Shown here one piece after another: positions 56,603 through 64,000 of a stretch of 64,000 nt of DNA. The notes below the pieces were generated by a model. The model did no database searches, was not told the origin of the DNA, and saw only the letters and a list, made by a program, of their open reading frames with translations. The DNA is from Ruminiclostridium herbifermentans. Its GTDB lineage: Bacteria > Bacillota > Clostridia > Acetivibrionales > DSM-1351. Position 1 is the first letter of the stretch, and each line of letters begins with the position of its first letter. The position numbers were made by a program, and so were the translations under genes. The stretch spans positions 3,030,501-3,094,500 of the forward strand of contig NZ_CP061336.1 in NCBI RefSeq assembly GCF_005473905.2, read 5' to 3'.

Positions 56603-56860
56603 ATTAACCTCCCACGCCAACTTCAGGCGAAAATTTTAGTGTTTCTATCGTGGAGGTACGCAGAAAGTATATTATATTGCACATACTTCTTATCATGCTA
56701 ACCTCCCACGCCAACTTTAGGCGAAAAATTTTAGTGTTTCTATCGTGGAGGTACGCACAAAGTTTTGCCATACCTCAAAACTGCAAAAAACACTTGTGTT
56801 TTTTAACTCGAAAATGCACTATGTTTGCACTAATCTTATTTTCGAGTTTTTGAAGCTATA
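56603..56860 (-). repeat. two A hairpin repeats plus one B repeat, leader of rseP
   Basis: A units begin at 56604 and 56698. The hairpin next to rseP pairs ACCTCCACG (56657-56649) with CGTGGGAGGT (56616-56607), which is the rseP Shine-Dalgarno sequence. A B inverted repeat (56806-56847: ACTCGAAAAT with ATTTTCGAGT) comes first in the transcript after dxr. AAAAAACAC-TT-GTGTTTTTT (about 56785-56804) makes a further small hairpin beside B. Confidence 0.9.
56604..56696 (-). CDS. candidate 30-codon upstream ORF coupled to rseP
   Basis: ATG 56696 sits 5 nt after GGGAGG of the preceding A unit, an ideal initiation site. The frame runs through the anti-SD arm (codons for Leu-Arg-Thr-Ser-Thr) and ends in SPEVGVGG-TAA; the stop is separated from the rseP ATG by one T. 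The equivalent frames before cdsA (59184-59267) and ribF (44072-44134) also end GVGG-stop one base before the gene. In other units the first codon is ATT. The peptide has no known function; a coupling role is inference. Confidence 0.4.
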   Translation of the reverse strand: MIRSMCNIIYFLRTSTIETLKFSPEVGVGG

Positions 56861-56877
56861 AATATGCTTCAATCAAC

Positions 56878-58023
56878 TTAACTTATCAACTTCTTTGCTG
56901 ATTCTCTTGCCCATTTATCTACTTCTATTATATCCTCTAAGCTTGGATATATATTCACACTATGCTGCTGCATTACATTCTCTATAATTTTAGGTATAGC
57001 AACAAACGATATCTGATTATTTAAAAAAGCTGCTACAGCTATCTCATTAGCAGCATTCATTGCCGCAGCCATTGTACCACCTGCTGTTATAGCATCATAG
57101 GCTAACTGCAAGCACCTAAAAGTTTTTGTATCTGGCTCTTCAAATGTAAGCTGAGAGCATTTCAAGAAATCCAACTTTGAAAAATTATTACTAAACCTCT
57201 TAGGGTAAGTCAAAGCTAACTGTATTGGAGTTCTCATGTCAGGCGAACCCAATTGGGCAATTATTGACCCATCAACGTATTCAACCATTGAGTGAATAAT
57301 ACTCTGAGGATGTACTAAGACTTGAATTTTGTCAAGTTCCATGTCAAACAGCCATTTTGCTTCAATTACTTCCAGCCCCTTATTCATTAATGTTGCTGAA
57401 TCAATAGTAATTTTACTTCCCATACTCCAATTTGGATGCTTTAATGCCTGAGCAGGCGTAATACTCTCTAGTTCACTTAATTTTTTGCCTCTAAATGGAC
57501 CTCCAGAGGCAGTAATTATTATTTTCTCCACCTGCTTATCATCATTCCCCATCAAACACTGATATATTGCAGAATGTTCACTGTCAACAGGAAATATATT
57601 GATATTATACTTTTTTGCTTCTTCTATAACCAGCTTACCTGCTGTAACAAGGGTTTCCTTGTTGGCAAGTGCAATGTTCTTTTTGTTTCTTATTGCATGC
57701 ATTGTGGGAATGAGTCCAACAGTTCCCACTACAGATGTCACAACTGTATCAACTTCCTCTATCTCAACAACGCGTTTCATTCCTTCAATTCCATATAAGA
57801 CCTCAATGTTCATTCCTTGAAATCTCTGTTCAAGTTCTTTAGCCAATTCTGCATTTCCTACAGATACAACTGCAGGTAAAAACTCATGAACCTGTTTTTC
57901 CAGAAGGTCTATATTTGAATTTGCTGAAATAGCAGCAACCTTTAAGCCCAAGTTTCTTGCTACATCAAGAGTCTGGACACCTATAGAACCTGTAGACCCT
58001 AATATTGAAATTACCTTTGACAT
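56878..58023 (-). CDS. dxr: 1-deoxy-D-xylulose-5-phosphate reductoisomerase
   Basis: A 381-residue NADPH-dependent enzyme (IspC) that makes MEP from DXP. The nucleotide-binding GSTGSIGVQTLDV is at the N-terminus, with NKETLVTAG, PVDSEHSAIYQCL, TASGGPFRG and HPNWSMGSKITIDSATLMNKGLEVIEA. The last are metal and substrate-binding segments. GGAGGATAA precedes the ATG. It lies between cdsA and rseP, the usual Firmicutes order. Confidence 0.97.
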   Translation of the reverse strand: MSKVISILGSTGSIGVQTLDVARNLGLKVAAISANSNIDLLEKQVHEFLPAVVSVGNAELAKELEQRFQGMNIEVLYGIEGMKRVVEIEEVDTVVTSVVGTVGLIPTMHAIRNKKNIALANKETLVTAGKLVIEEAKKYNINIFPVDSEHSAIYQCLMGNDDKQVEKIIITASGGPFRGKKLSELESITPAQALKHPNWSMGSKITIDSATLMNKGLEVIEAKWLFDMELDKIQVLVHPQSIIHSMVEYVDGSIIAQLGSPDMRTPIQLALTYPKRFSNNFSKLDFLKCSQLTFEEPDTKTFRCLQLAYDAITAGGTMAAAMNAANEIAVAAFLNNQISFVAIPKIIENVMQQHSVNIYPSLEDIIEVDKWARESAKKLIS

Positions 58024-58360
58024 TTATCCTCCAATTTGCACATGTTTGTTTTCAAAAATTATTACAAGCAGCAATAATATTGCAAGTATTCTAATTATCT
58101 TTACTTTAACAATAAAATATTACCTAAATATTAACTATATATTAACATTTAAAGCCAACAATTTAATTATATACTTTATAAAGCCTATAAATTGTCATTT
58201 ATTATTACAACTTCAACTTTCTATGTTCGCTATTATCACTTAATTATCCCTATAATAAGTCTATTTATACTCAAAAACTAAAACTTAGCACAAAAATGTT
58301 TTGATACTGTAGAATTATCAATGGCTTGTTTCCAATTGCACTTATTAATCTTGTAAATTG
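58024..58360. other. intergenic region, nothing recognised
   Basis: About 340 nt of AT-rich DNA between cdsA and dxr. Unlike the gaps on either side it contains no A or B repeat, no clear hairpin and no convincing promoter. Confidence 0.55.
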
Positions 58361-59182
58361 TTAAGCTAGCTGTAAAACATAATATACCACAGGCGCTACA
58401 AATAAAATGCTGTCAAACCTATCCAGCACACCACCATGTCCAGGCATAATTTTCCCATAATCCTTAATGTTGACAAATCTCTTTATTGCCGATGCCGACC
58501 AATCACCAATTTGTGAAATCAATCCACAACACAGTCCTAAAATTCCTAAAACAAAATATGATATTTCTAAACTAAAATAACTTCTTACAATAACTCCAAA
58601 CACCAACATTAGCGCCATGCATCCAAATATTCCCCCAATTGCACCTGCCAACGTCTTTTTAGGGCTTATTTCAGGGATAATTTTTCTTTTTCCAAAGAGA
58701 CGTCCAAATGTATATGCCATAGTATCAGTACCCCAAGCACCAATAAATATTAGCCAAATTAAACAATATCCATATTCCATGTTTCTGATTAAAATAACAA
58801 AACTTAATAGAAAAGGCACATAAGCTATTCCAAAAGCTGTTATACAAACATCTATAATATTGTAACTCTTATTTTTGAAAACAATAAATGCCATACTCAA
58901 AAAAATAATTATAATTGCTGAAATCCCTGTTAATGTTGGAATATCAACTGCTATCCATCCTGTATCCTTAATACCCAAAATTAATAGTGGAATAACAGAT
59001 AAATAACCAACTATTTTAATTGGATTTATATTTTTCAAATTTGATAAAGAATTATAGAATTCATAAAGTCCAATTGCAGCAATTAAACTTACTGCTATTC
59101 CAAATGTTATTGAACCCAAGTACAATACGACAATAAGTAAAATAAGACCCACTACCGCACTAATTACTCTAGTTTTAAGCAT
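58361..59182 (-). CDS. cdsA: phosphatidate cytidylyltransferase
   Basis: A 273-residue membrane enzyme with about eight helices that makes CDP-diacylglycerol from phosphatidic acid and CTP. The C-terminal family signature SQIGDWSASAIKR, followed by KDYGKIMPGHGGVLDRFDS, is intact. The start is ATG 59182, directly after the SD arm of an A-repeat hairpin; the six upstream in-frame codons belong to the repeat. Confidence 0.96.
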   Translation of the reverse strand: MLKTRVISAVVGLILLIVVLYLGSITFGIAVSLIAAIGLYEFYNSLSNLKNINPIKIVGYLSVIPLLILGIKDTGWIAVDIPTLTGISAIIIIFLSMAFIVFKNKSYNIIDVCITAFGIAYVPFLLSFVILIRNMEYGYCLIWLIFIGAWGTDTMAYTFGRLFGKRKIIPEISPKKTLAGAIGGIFGCMALMLVFGVIVRSYFSLEISYFVLGILGLCCGLISQIGDWSASAIKRFVNIKDYGKIMPGHGGVLDRFDSILFVAPVVYYVLQLA

Positions 59183-59965
59183 ACTAACCTCCCACGCCAA
59201 CTTCAGGCGAAAATTTTAGTGTTACTATCGTGGAGGTTACGCACATAGTATATTTTTTATTGCACATACTTTTTATAATGCTAACCTCCCACGCCAACTT
59301 TGGGCATAATTTATAGTGTTTCTATCGTGGAGGTACGCACATAGTATATTTTTTATTGCACATACTTTTTATAATGCTAACCTCCCACGCCAACTTCAGG
59401 CGAAAATTTTAGTGTTACTATCGTGGAGGTTACGCACATAGTATATTTTTTATTGCACATACTTTTTATAATGCTAACCTCCCACGCCAACTTTGGGCAT
59501 AATTTATAGTGTTACTATCGTGGAGGTACGCACAAAGTATTGCTATACCTCATCACTGCAAAAAACACTTGTGTTTTTAACTCGAAAATGCACTATGTTT
59601 GCACTAATCTTATTTTCGAGTTTTTATAATGCTAACCTCCACGCCTACTTTAGGCATAAATTATAGTGTTTCTATCGTGGAGGTACGCACATAGTATATT
59701 TTTTATTGCACATACTTTTTATAATGCTAACCTCCCACGCCAACTTTAGGCGAAAATTTTAGTGTTACTATCGTGGAGGTTACGCACATAGTATATTTTT
59801 TATTGCACATACTTTTTATAATGCTAACCTCCCACGCCTACTTTGGGCATAAATTATAGTGTTACTATCGTGGAGGTACGCACAAAGTATTGCTATACCT
59901 CATCACTGCAAAAAACACTTGTGTTTTTTAACTCGAAAATGCACTATGTTTGCACTAACTTTTTA
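59183..59965 (-). repeat. array of seven A hairpin repeats with two B copies, leader of cdsA
   Basis: A units begin at 59184, 59281, 59377, 59474, 59632, 59727 and 59824 (spacings 97, 96, 97, 158, 95, 97). Two subtypes mostly alternate: one with GGCGAAAATTTTAGTG and GGAGGTTACGC, one with GGCATAATTTATAGTG or similar and GGAGGTACGC. Each can pair ACCTCCACG with CGTGGGAGGT (one bulged G; perfect at 59632). The subtype next to cdsA keeps an open frame through the anti-SD to GVGG-TAG; the other is interrupted. A full B repeat lies at 59580-59621 and a truncated one at 59931-59957. Confidence 0.92.
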
Positions 59966-59993
59966 ACCACAATTTGAAAAAAACACTATATAC

Positions 59994-60749
59994 TTAGCCT
60001 AATCCACCATACCTTCTGCTTCTTTTTCCATAGTCCCTTATAGCCTCTGAAATATGACTCTCATTTACATCTGGCCATAGAGCATCTGTAAACCATAATT
60101 CTGAATAGGCACATTGCCATAATAGATAATTACTAATTCTCTGCTCTCCGCTTGTTCTGATTAGAAGATCAGGATCAGGAATACCAGCAGTATATAAGCA
60201 GCTTTCAAACTGTTTTTCATCTATATCATTAATTGATAACTTATTTTCTTTTACTTTCTTAGAAATTTCCTTAACAGCATGTAACATTTCAAGTCTAGAG
60301 CCATAATTTAGTGCAATAATGAGGTGTAAACCATCATTGCTGCTCGTAAACTTTTCAACTCTGGCAATCTCCTTTTGAAGTTCTTCTGGTAAAGCAGTTA
60401 AATCACCAATAACTTTGATTTTTACATTGCTGCCCTCAAGTTCTTTTTCAGCGTTACGCAAAAACTCCATTAACAATTTCATTAATGCATCTACTTCGCT
60501 TTGGGGCCTCTTCCAATTTTCAGTTGAGAAGGCGTAAAAAGTCAAATATTTAACTTTTATTTTTGAACAGAAAATAACAATCTTTTTTATATTCATGGAA
60601 CCTTCTCTATGACCCATATTCCTAGGCAGACCTCGTTTTTTTGCCCAACGACCGTTTCCATCAGGGATTATTGCTATATGATTTGGAACCACTTTGAATT
60701 CTTTAATTTTTTCATTTTTTTTAGTAAATAATCTATCAAAAAAACCCAT
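59994..60749 (-). CDS. uppS: isoprenyl transferase (undecaprenyl diphosphate synthase)
   Basis: A 251-residue cis-prenyltransferase making undecaprenyl diphosphate, the lipid carrier for cell-wall synthesis. Motifs HIAIIPDGNGRWAKKRG, GHREGSMNIKK, FSTENWKRP and RTSGEQRISNYLLWQCAYSEL are present. ATG 60749 follows GGAGGTTAGA, a lone half of the A repeat (TAACCTCCACGCCTA near 60752). The frame extends 4 codons upstream through that site. Confidence 0.95.
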   Translation of the reverse strand: MGFFDRLFTKKNEKIKEFKVVPNHIAIIPDGNGRWAKKRGLPRNMGHREGSMNIKKIVIFCSKIKVKYLTFYAFSTENWKRPQSEVDALMKLLMEFLRNAEKELEGSNVKIKVIGDLTALPEELQKEIARVEKFTSSNDGLHLIIALNYGSRLEMLHAVKEISKKVKENKLSINDIDEKQFESCLYTAGIPDPDLLIRTSGEQRISNYLLWQCAYSELWFTDALWPDVNESHISEAIRDYGKRSRRYGGLG

Positions 60750-61146
60750 TCTAACCTCCACGCCTAGTTACATATGAATCAGAACCTTTAGTTGAATCAA
60801 AACCTTTAATTGATTCAAAACCCAAAAAATACAGCCTTGTTTAGTTCTTTAGAGCATACTGATTTTTCTTACTTCACAAGGGTATTTCAACGGACATCTT
60901 TATGGTAACTACTGCCCTTTTGACAAAACTCTTTGTGTTTTCTTCGCATACTCAAAGGATACAGGCTCCCTTATTAATCTCAAATATAGAATTTTTCATT
61001 TGAAATTTGCTCAGAATTATAAATATGTTTGCAATAACATAATTATATATCACATACAGTTATTTTGAAAATAAATCCTTGATAAGTTTAACACAGATAA
61101 ACTATTTATGCGAGATAGTTTATTTATATTTAAAACAACCCCTCGT
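60750..61146. other. uppS leader region
   Basis: About 400 nt. Next to uppS is the A-repeat SD half, then an 18-bp unit present about 2.5 times (GAATCAAAACCTTTAATT-like, 60776-60823). A 9-bp perfect hairpin ATAAACTAT-ATAGTTTAT lies at 61098-61124. No open frame with a ribosome binding site is seen. Confidence 0.45.
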
Positions 61147-61157
61147 TTAGAGGGGTT
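61137..61157 (-). terminator. possible terminator overlapping the small gene's stop codon
   Basis: AACCCCTC pairs with GAGGGGTT (8 bp, 5-nt loop containing part of the stop codon), then GTTTTAAAT on the minus strand. The T run is short, so termination may be partial. Confidence 0.45.
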
Positions 61158-61410
61158 TACATACAAGTATAGTTAAGCTATTTCCTTCTAATGGCTGAAT
61201 TCTTAGTACTCTAAATGATTGGTCATACTCTGTTATTTCTAGTTTAGGTGGTGATGTGATTGTAATATTATCAACTGTATAACCTTTTTTCTGTACTACC
61301 TTTAGAGCATCTCCAAGTGTAAAACCTACAAGTTCAGTAATATCAACTGCTAAGTTAGCATCACAGCACATGCTATCTTCTTTATATCCATCAGCTCTAA
61401 AATAGTTCAA
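61147..61410 (-). CDS. small PASTA-like protein between frr and uppS
   Basis: A protein of about 87 residues. I start at TTG 61410, 8 nt after GGAGGT, which itself lies in the last codons of frr; ATG 61371 (reading MCCDANLAVD) is the alternative. Residues after about 25 (ITELVGFTLGDALKVVQKKGYTV, ending GNSLTILVCKPL) resemble a PASTA-type repeat: a short strand, a helix with GxxLxxAL spacing and a final beta strand. There is no signal peptide or membrane helix. The function is unknown; the coupling to frr suggests co-expression. Confidence 0.72.
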   Translation of the reverse strand: MNYFRADGYKEDSMCCDANLAVDITELVGFTLGDALKVVQKKGYTVDNITITSPPKLEITEYDQSFRVLRIQPLEGNSLTILVCKPL

Positions 61411-61414
61411 ATAG

Positions 61415-61972
61415 CTATACCTCCATAATTTCCTTTTCTTTAAGTGCAACTATACGATCTATATCTGCAATATATTTATCAGTTAAAGTTTGAATATCCT
61501 TTTCTGCATCCTTTAAATCATCTTCTGTAATCTCACTATTTTTTTTCTTTGCTTTCATAGTTTCAATAGCGTCTCTTCTAATTGACCTAATAGCAACTTT
61601 TGAATCTTCGCCTTCTTTTTTGACTAACTTAGTCAATTCTTTACGTCTTTCTTCAGTAAGGGGTGGAAAAACAAGTCTGATTGTCTTACCATCATTATTC
61701 GGATTAATACCAATATCCGATTTCTGTATTTCCTTTTCAATATCCTTAAGTAGTTTTGCCTCCCATGGCTGTATCAAAATAACTCTAGCTTCTGGTACTG
61801 ATACAGACGCAACCTGATTAATTGGGGTGGGAGTGCCGTAATAATCAACGGTTATTTTGTCTAATATTGCTGGGTTAGCTCTCCCTGCTCTGATACCAGC
61901 TAAATTATCTTTTAATACGTTTATGGTCTTATTCATTTTTTCTTCGATGGGTTTGAAAAGTTCCTTGTCCAT
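61415..61972 (-). CDS. frr: ribosome recycling factor
   Basis: A 185-residue protein that splits post-termination ribosomes with EF-G. It has the typical LAGIRAGRANPAILDKITVDYYGTPTPINQVASVSVPE and PPLTEERRKELTKLVKK. ATG 61972 follows AGGAGG; the frame's upstream 13 codons are leader. Its 3' end carries the ribosome binding site of the next gene. Confidence 0.97.
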   Translation of the reverse strand: MDKELFKPIEEKMNKTINVLKDNLAGIRAGRANPAILDKITVDYYGTPTPINQVASVSVPEARVILIQPWEAKLLKDIEKEIQKSDIGINPNNDGKTIRLVFPPLTEERRKELTKLVKKEGEDSKVAIRSIRRDAIETMKAKKKNSEITEDDLKDAEKDIQTLTDKYIADIDRIVALKEKEIMEV

Positions 61973-62027
61973 TATAAAGCTCCTCCTATAATTTATATCT
62001 ATATCATACAATTATTTCCGAATGATT

Positions 62028-62735
62028 TCAATATATTGTAGTACCAATTTCTTCACCCTTAACGGCCCTTATAATATTATCAGGATTATCTAGTCCAAAT
62101 ACCAGCATTGGTATTGAATTGTCTTTACAGAAGGAAGCAGCTGTTGAATCAATTGCTGATAATCCCTTATTTAAATATTCTTGATAACTAATCTTGTCAA
62201 ATTTAATAGCATTAGGATTTTTGGATGGATCGCTATCATAAATTCCATCAACGTTTTTCGCCATTAATATTGCCTCTGCATTTATTTCAGCAGCTCTTTG
62301 TGCTGCTGCCGTATCTGTTGAAAAATAAGGATTTCCCATTCCACATGCAAAAATAACTATTCTCTTTTTCTCTAAGTGTCTTACAGCTTTTCTTCTGACA
62401 TATGGCTCAGCAATTTGTTTCATCTCAATAGCTGTCTGAACTCTAACAGGTATTCCTCTGGATTCTAATGCATCCTGCAGTCCAAGCGAATTAATAACTG
62501 TAGCCAGCATTCCCATGTGATCTGCAGTAGTTCTATCCATTCCTACACCACTTCTGCCTCTCCAGAAATTGCCTCCACCTACAACAATAGCTATTTCAAC
62601 ACCTAACTCATGAGTCTTATATATTCTATCACATATCTCATTAATAGTATCAGTATCAATACCGCTGCCTTTTTCTCCAGATAATGCCTCTCCGCTGATT
62701 TTTAACAATATTCTTTTGTATTTTAGTTCAGTCAT
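62028..62735 (-). CDS. pyrH: UMP kinase
   Basis: A 235-residue hexameric kinase that phosphorylates UMP to UDP. It has [25 protein letters not shown] and [20 protein letters not shown], all typical. GGAGGAGAACT precedes the ATG. Position between tsf and frr is standard. Confidence 0.97.
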   Translation of the reverse strand: MTELKYKRILLKISGEALSGEKGSGIDTDTINEICDRIYKTHELGVEIAIVVGGGNFWRGRSGVGMDRTTADHMGMLATVINSLGLQDALESRGIPVRVQTAIEMKQIAEPYVRRKAVRHLEKKRIVIFACGMGNPYFSTDTAAAQRAAEINAEAILMAKNVDGIYDSDPSKNPNAIKFDKISYQEYLNKGLSAIDSTAASFCKDNSIPMLVFGLDNPDNIIRAVKGEEIGTTIY

Positions 62736-62803
62736 AGTTCTCCTCCATCCAAAACTATTAATATGCTATTTTATTCTATTTTTTTTTAAAAAAGGCCTTA
62801 ATA

Positions 62804-62832
62804 AGGGGAACATACACTAAATATGTTCCCCT
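62804..62832 (-). terminator. hairpin between tsf and pyrH
   Basis: AGGGGAACATA pairs with TATGTTCCCCT (11 bp, 7-nt loop) immediately after the tsf stop. Downstream comes TATTAAGGCCTTTTTT, so the T run is displaced about 10 nt. It may reduce rather than stop transcription into pyrH. Confidence 0.6.
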
Positions 62833-62840
62833 AAAATGAC

Positions 62841-63488
62841 TTAACCGCCTATTTGCTTCATAACTTCATCAGCGAAGTTTTCTTCTTTCTTATCTATACC
62901 TTCGCCTCTTTCAAATCTAGCGAATCTTCTGATAGAAATATTCTCACCAATATGAGCTATTTTTTCTTTTAATAATTGGTCAATAGTTATATCAGGATCT
63001 TTGATATATGCCTGATCTAACAAACATTTTTCAGCATAGAATTTTTCAATTCTACCTTCAACCATTTTTTCAATGATTTTTTCAGGTTTTCCTTCATTTC
63101 TAGCTTGCACTCTTAATATTTCTTTTTCATTCTCAAGAACTGCAGCTGGTACATCTTCTCTTCTAACATATTCAGGACTGCTAGCAGCTATTTGCATTGC
63201 AATATCCTTAACAAATGTTTTAAATTCCTCATTTTTTGCAGCGAAATCTGTCTCAATATTTACTTCAACGAGAACACCAATTCTTCCGCCACCATGTATA
63301 TAAGCTTCAACTAAACCTTCAGCAGCAACTCTTCCTGCCTTTTTAGCAGCTTTAGCTATTCCTCTTTCTCTTAAGAGCTCAATTGCTTTTTCTTCATCGC
63401 CATTAGTTTCTGTAAGAGCTTTTTTACAATCCATCATTCCTGCTCCGGTTCTTTCGCGGAGCTGCCTTACCATTTCAGCAGTAATCAT
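62841..63488 (-). CDS. tsf: elongation factor Ts, short form
   Basis: A 215-residue guanine nucleotide exchange factor for EF-Tu. It has the UBA-like start [23 protein letters not shown] and the core motif [14 protein letters not shown]. The length matches short EF-Ts with one dimerisation subdomain. GGAGGATAAAAA precedes the ATG. Confidence 0.97.
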   Translation of the reverse strand: MITAEMVRQLRERTGAGMMDCKKALTETNGDEEKAIELLRERGIAKAAKKAGRVAAEGLVEAYIHGGGRIGVLVEVNIETDFAAKNEEFKTFVKDIAMQIAASSPEYVRREDVPAAVLENEKEILRVQARNEGKPEKIIEKMVEGRIEKFYAEKCLLDQAYIKDPDITIDQLLKEKIAHIGENISIRRFARFERGEGIDKKEENFADEVMKQIGG

Positions 63489-63616
63489 TTTTTATCCTCC
63501 AAACCGTATAAAATAAGATACATTATTAAGTTTTTTATACGACATATTAATCAATATATATCATATATCAATATATAACGAAGTTGGCTACCCAACCTGT
63601 TTAATTATCAATCAAA

Positions 63617-64000
63617 TTATTCAGCAACAACTTCTTCTGCTTCATTAGCTTCCACAGTAGTAGTTTCAGCTTGTAACTGTTCTCCCTGACGGCCTTCGAT
63701 AATAGCATCAGCAATTTTAGCAGCAATTAACTTTACAGCTCTTATTGCATCATCATTACCAGGGATAACAAAATCTACTTCATCAGGATCACAGTTTGTA
63801 TCAACTATAGCTACAACTGGAATACCAAGCTTTTTAGCTTCAAGAATTGCATTTCTTTCCTTGCGTGGGTCAACAACAAACATTGCTCCCGGAATCTTCT
63901 TTAAATTCTTGATACCGCCAAGGTTCTTCTCAAGATCTTCCATTTCCTTCTTTAACTTGATAACTTCTTTCTTAGGTAGAACTTCAAAAGTTCCATCTGC
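63617..64000 (-). CDS. rpsB: 30S ribosomal protein S2, C-terminal part (5' end outside window)
   Basis: The frame is open from the window edge to TAA at 63617, giving 127 residues of the C-terminal half. It includes [33 protein letters not shown]-type sequence and [13 protein letters not shown], both S2 landmarks, and a Glu/Ala/Thr-rich tail. The start codon lies beyond 64000. It precedes tsf, the usual rpsB-tsf order. Confidence 0.96.
   Translation of the reverse strand, partial: ADGTFEVLPKKEVIKLKKEMEDLEKNLGGIKNLKKIPGAMFVVDPRKERNAILEAKKLGIPVVAIVDTNCDPDEVDFVIPGNDDAIRAVKLIAAKIADAIIEGRQGEQLQAETTTVEANEAEEVVAE

Noticed and set aside
59183-59965. Tandem riboswitches for a known ligand
   Set aside because: The units match no riboswitch consensus I know; each is a simple long-loop stem with an SD arm rather than a structured aptamer.

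Overview
The window is AT-rich, low-GC chromosomal DNA from an anaerobic, endospore-forming member of the Clostridia. The signs are sporulation genes (prkA-yhbH-spoVR and a SpoVD-like PBP), a meso-DAP type MurE, hydrogenase maturation genes (hypF, hypC, hypD, hypE), the MEP isoprenoid pathway (dxr, ispG), and Shine-Dalgarno sites with frequent GTG and TTG starts. The species cannot be named from sequence alone. Almost every gene is on the minus strand, so operons read from high to low coordinates. I saw no rRNA, tRNA or CRISPR array.

Reading downstream along the minus strand: (1) 64000-53430 is the conserved translation/envelope block rpsB(partial)-tsf-pyrH-frr-small PASTA-like protein-uppS-cdsA-dxr-rseP-ispG-rimP. 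(2) 52945-43135 is nusA-ylxR-ylxQ-infB-rbfA-nrnA-truB-ribF. (3) hypF follows ribF by 3 nt and leads into hypC-hypD-hypE (43131-37420). (4) 37232-33071 is a YknWXYZ/MacAB-type exporter. (5) 32166-27014 holds a pair of M16 peptidase-like proteins, lgt and a SEDS protein (RodA-like). (6) 26699-14917 is the division and cell-wall cluster mraZ-rsmH-ftsL-like-PBP-murE-murF-mraY-ftsW-murG, without murD. (7) 14624-13236 is a uracil permease behind a PyrR-type attenuator. (8) 12703-1 is mixed: a small unknown gene, a MITE-like element, plus-strand KASIII-like and glycolipid glycosyltransferase genes, a D,D-carboxypeptidase, a B12/radical-SAM protein, a coiled-coil microprotein, and the prkA-yhbH-spoVR operon with a candidate sigma-E promoter.

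The most unusual feature is a family of intergenic repeats in long same-strand gaps. One module (A) is a hairpin whose 3' arm is a Shine-Dalgarno sequence and whose 5' arm is a matching anti-SD. Its last copy ends one nucleotide before the ATG of ribF, rseP or cdsA, so those genes take their ribosome binding site from the repeat. The last copies also carry a short reading frame that crosses the anti-SD arm and stops one nucleotide before the gene start, as expected for translational coupling. The arrays hold five (ribF), two (rseP) and seven (cdsA) A copies. A second inverted repeat (B, about 42 bp) is interspersed and also sits at the 3' ends of the two M16 genes. Lone SD halves supply the ribosome binding sites of uppS, lgt and the second M16 gene.

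Other points of note: a 50-bp-period pyrimidine-rich tandem repeat of about 700 bp between rsmH and ftsL; a three-copy dispersed repeat; a MraZ operator with three boxes at exact 10-bp spacing; a KASIII-like protein lacking the His and Asn of the usual triad; a 15-unit repeat in the IF-2 N-terminus; and a HypF enlarged by three insertions.
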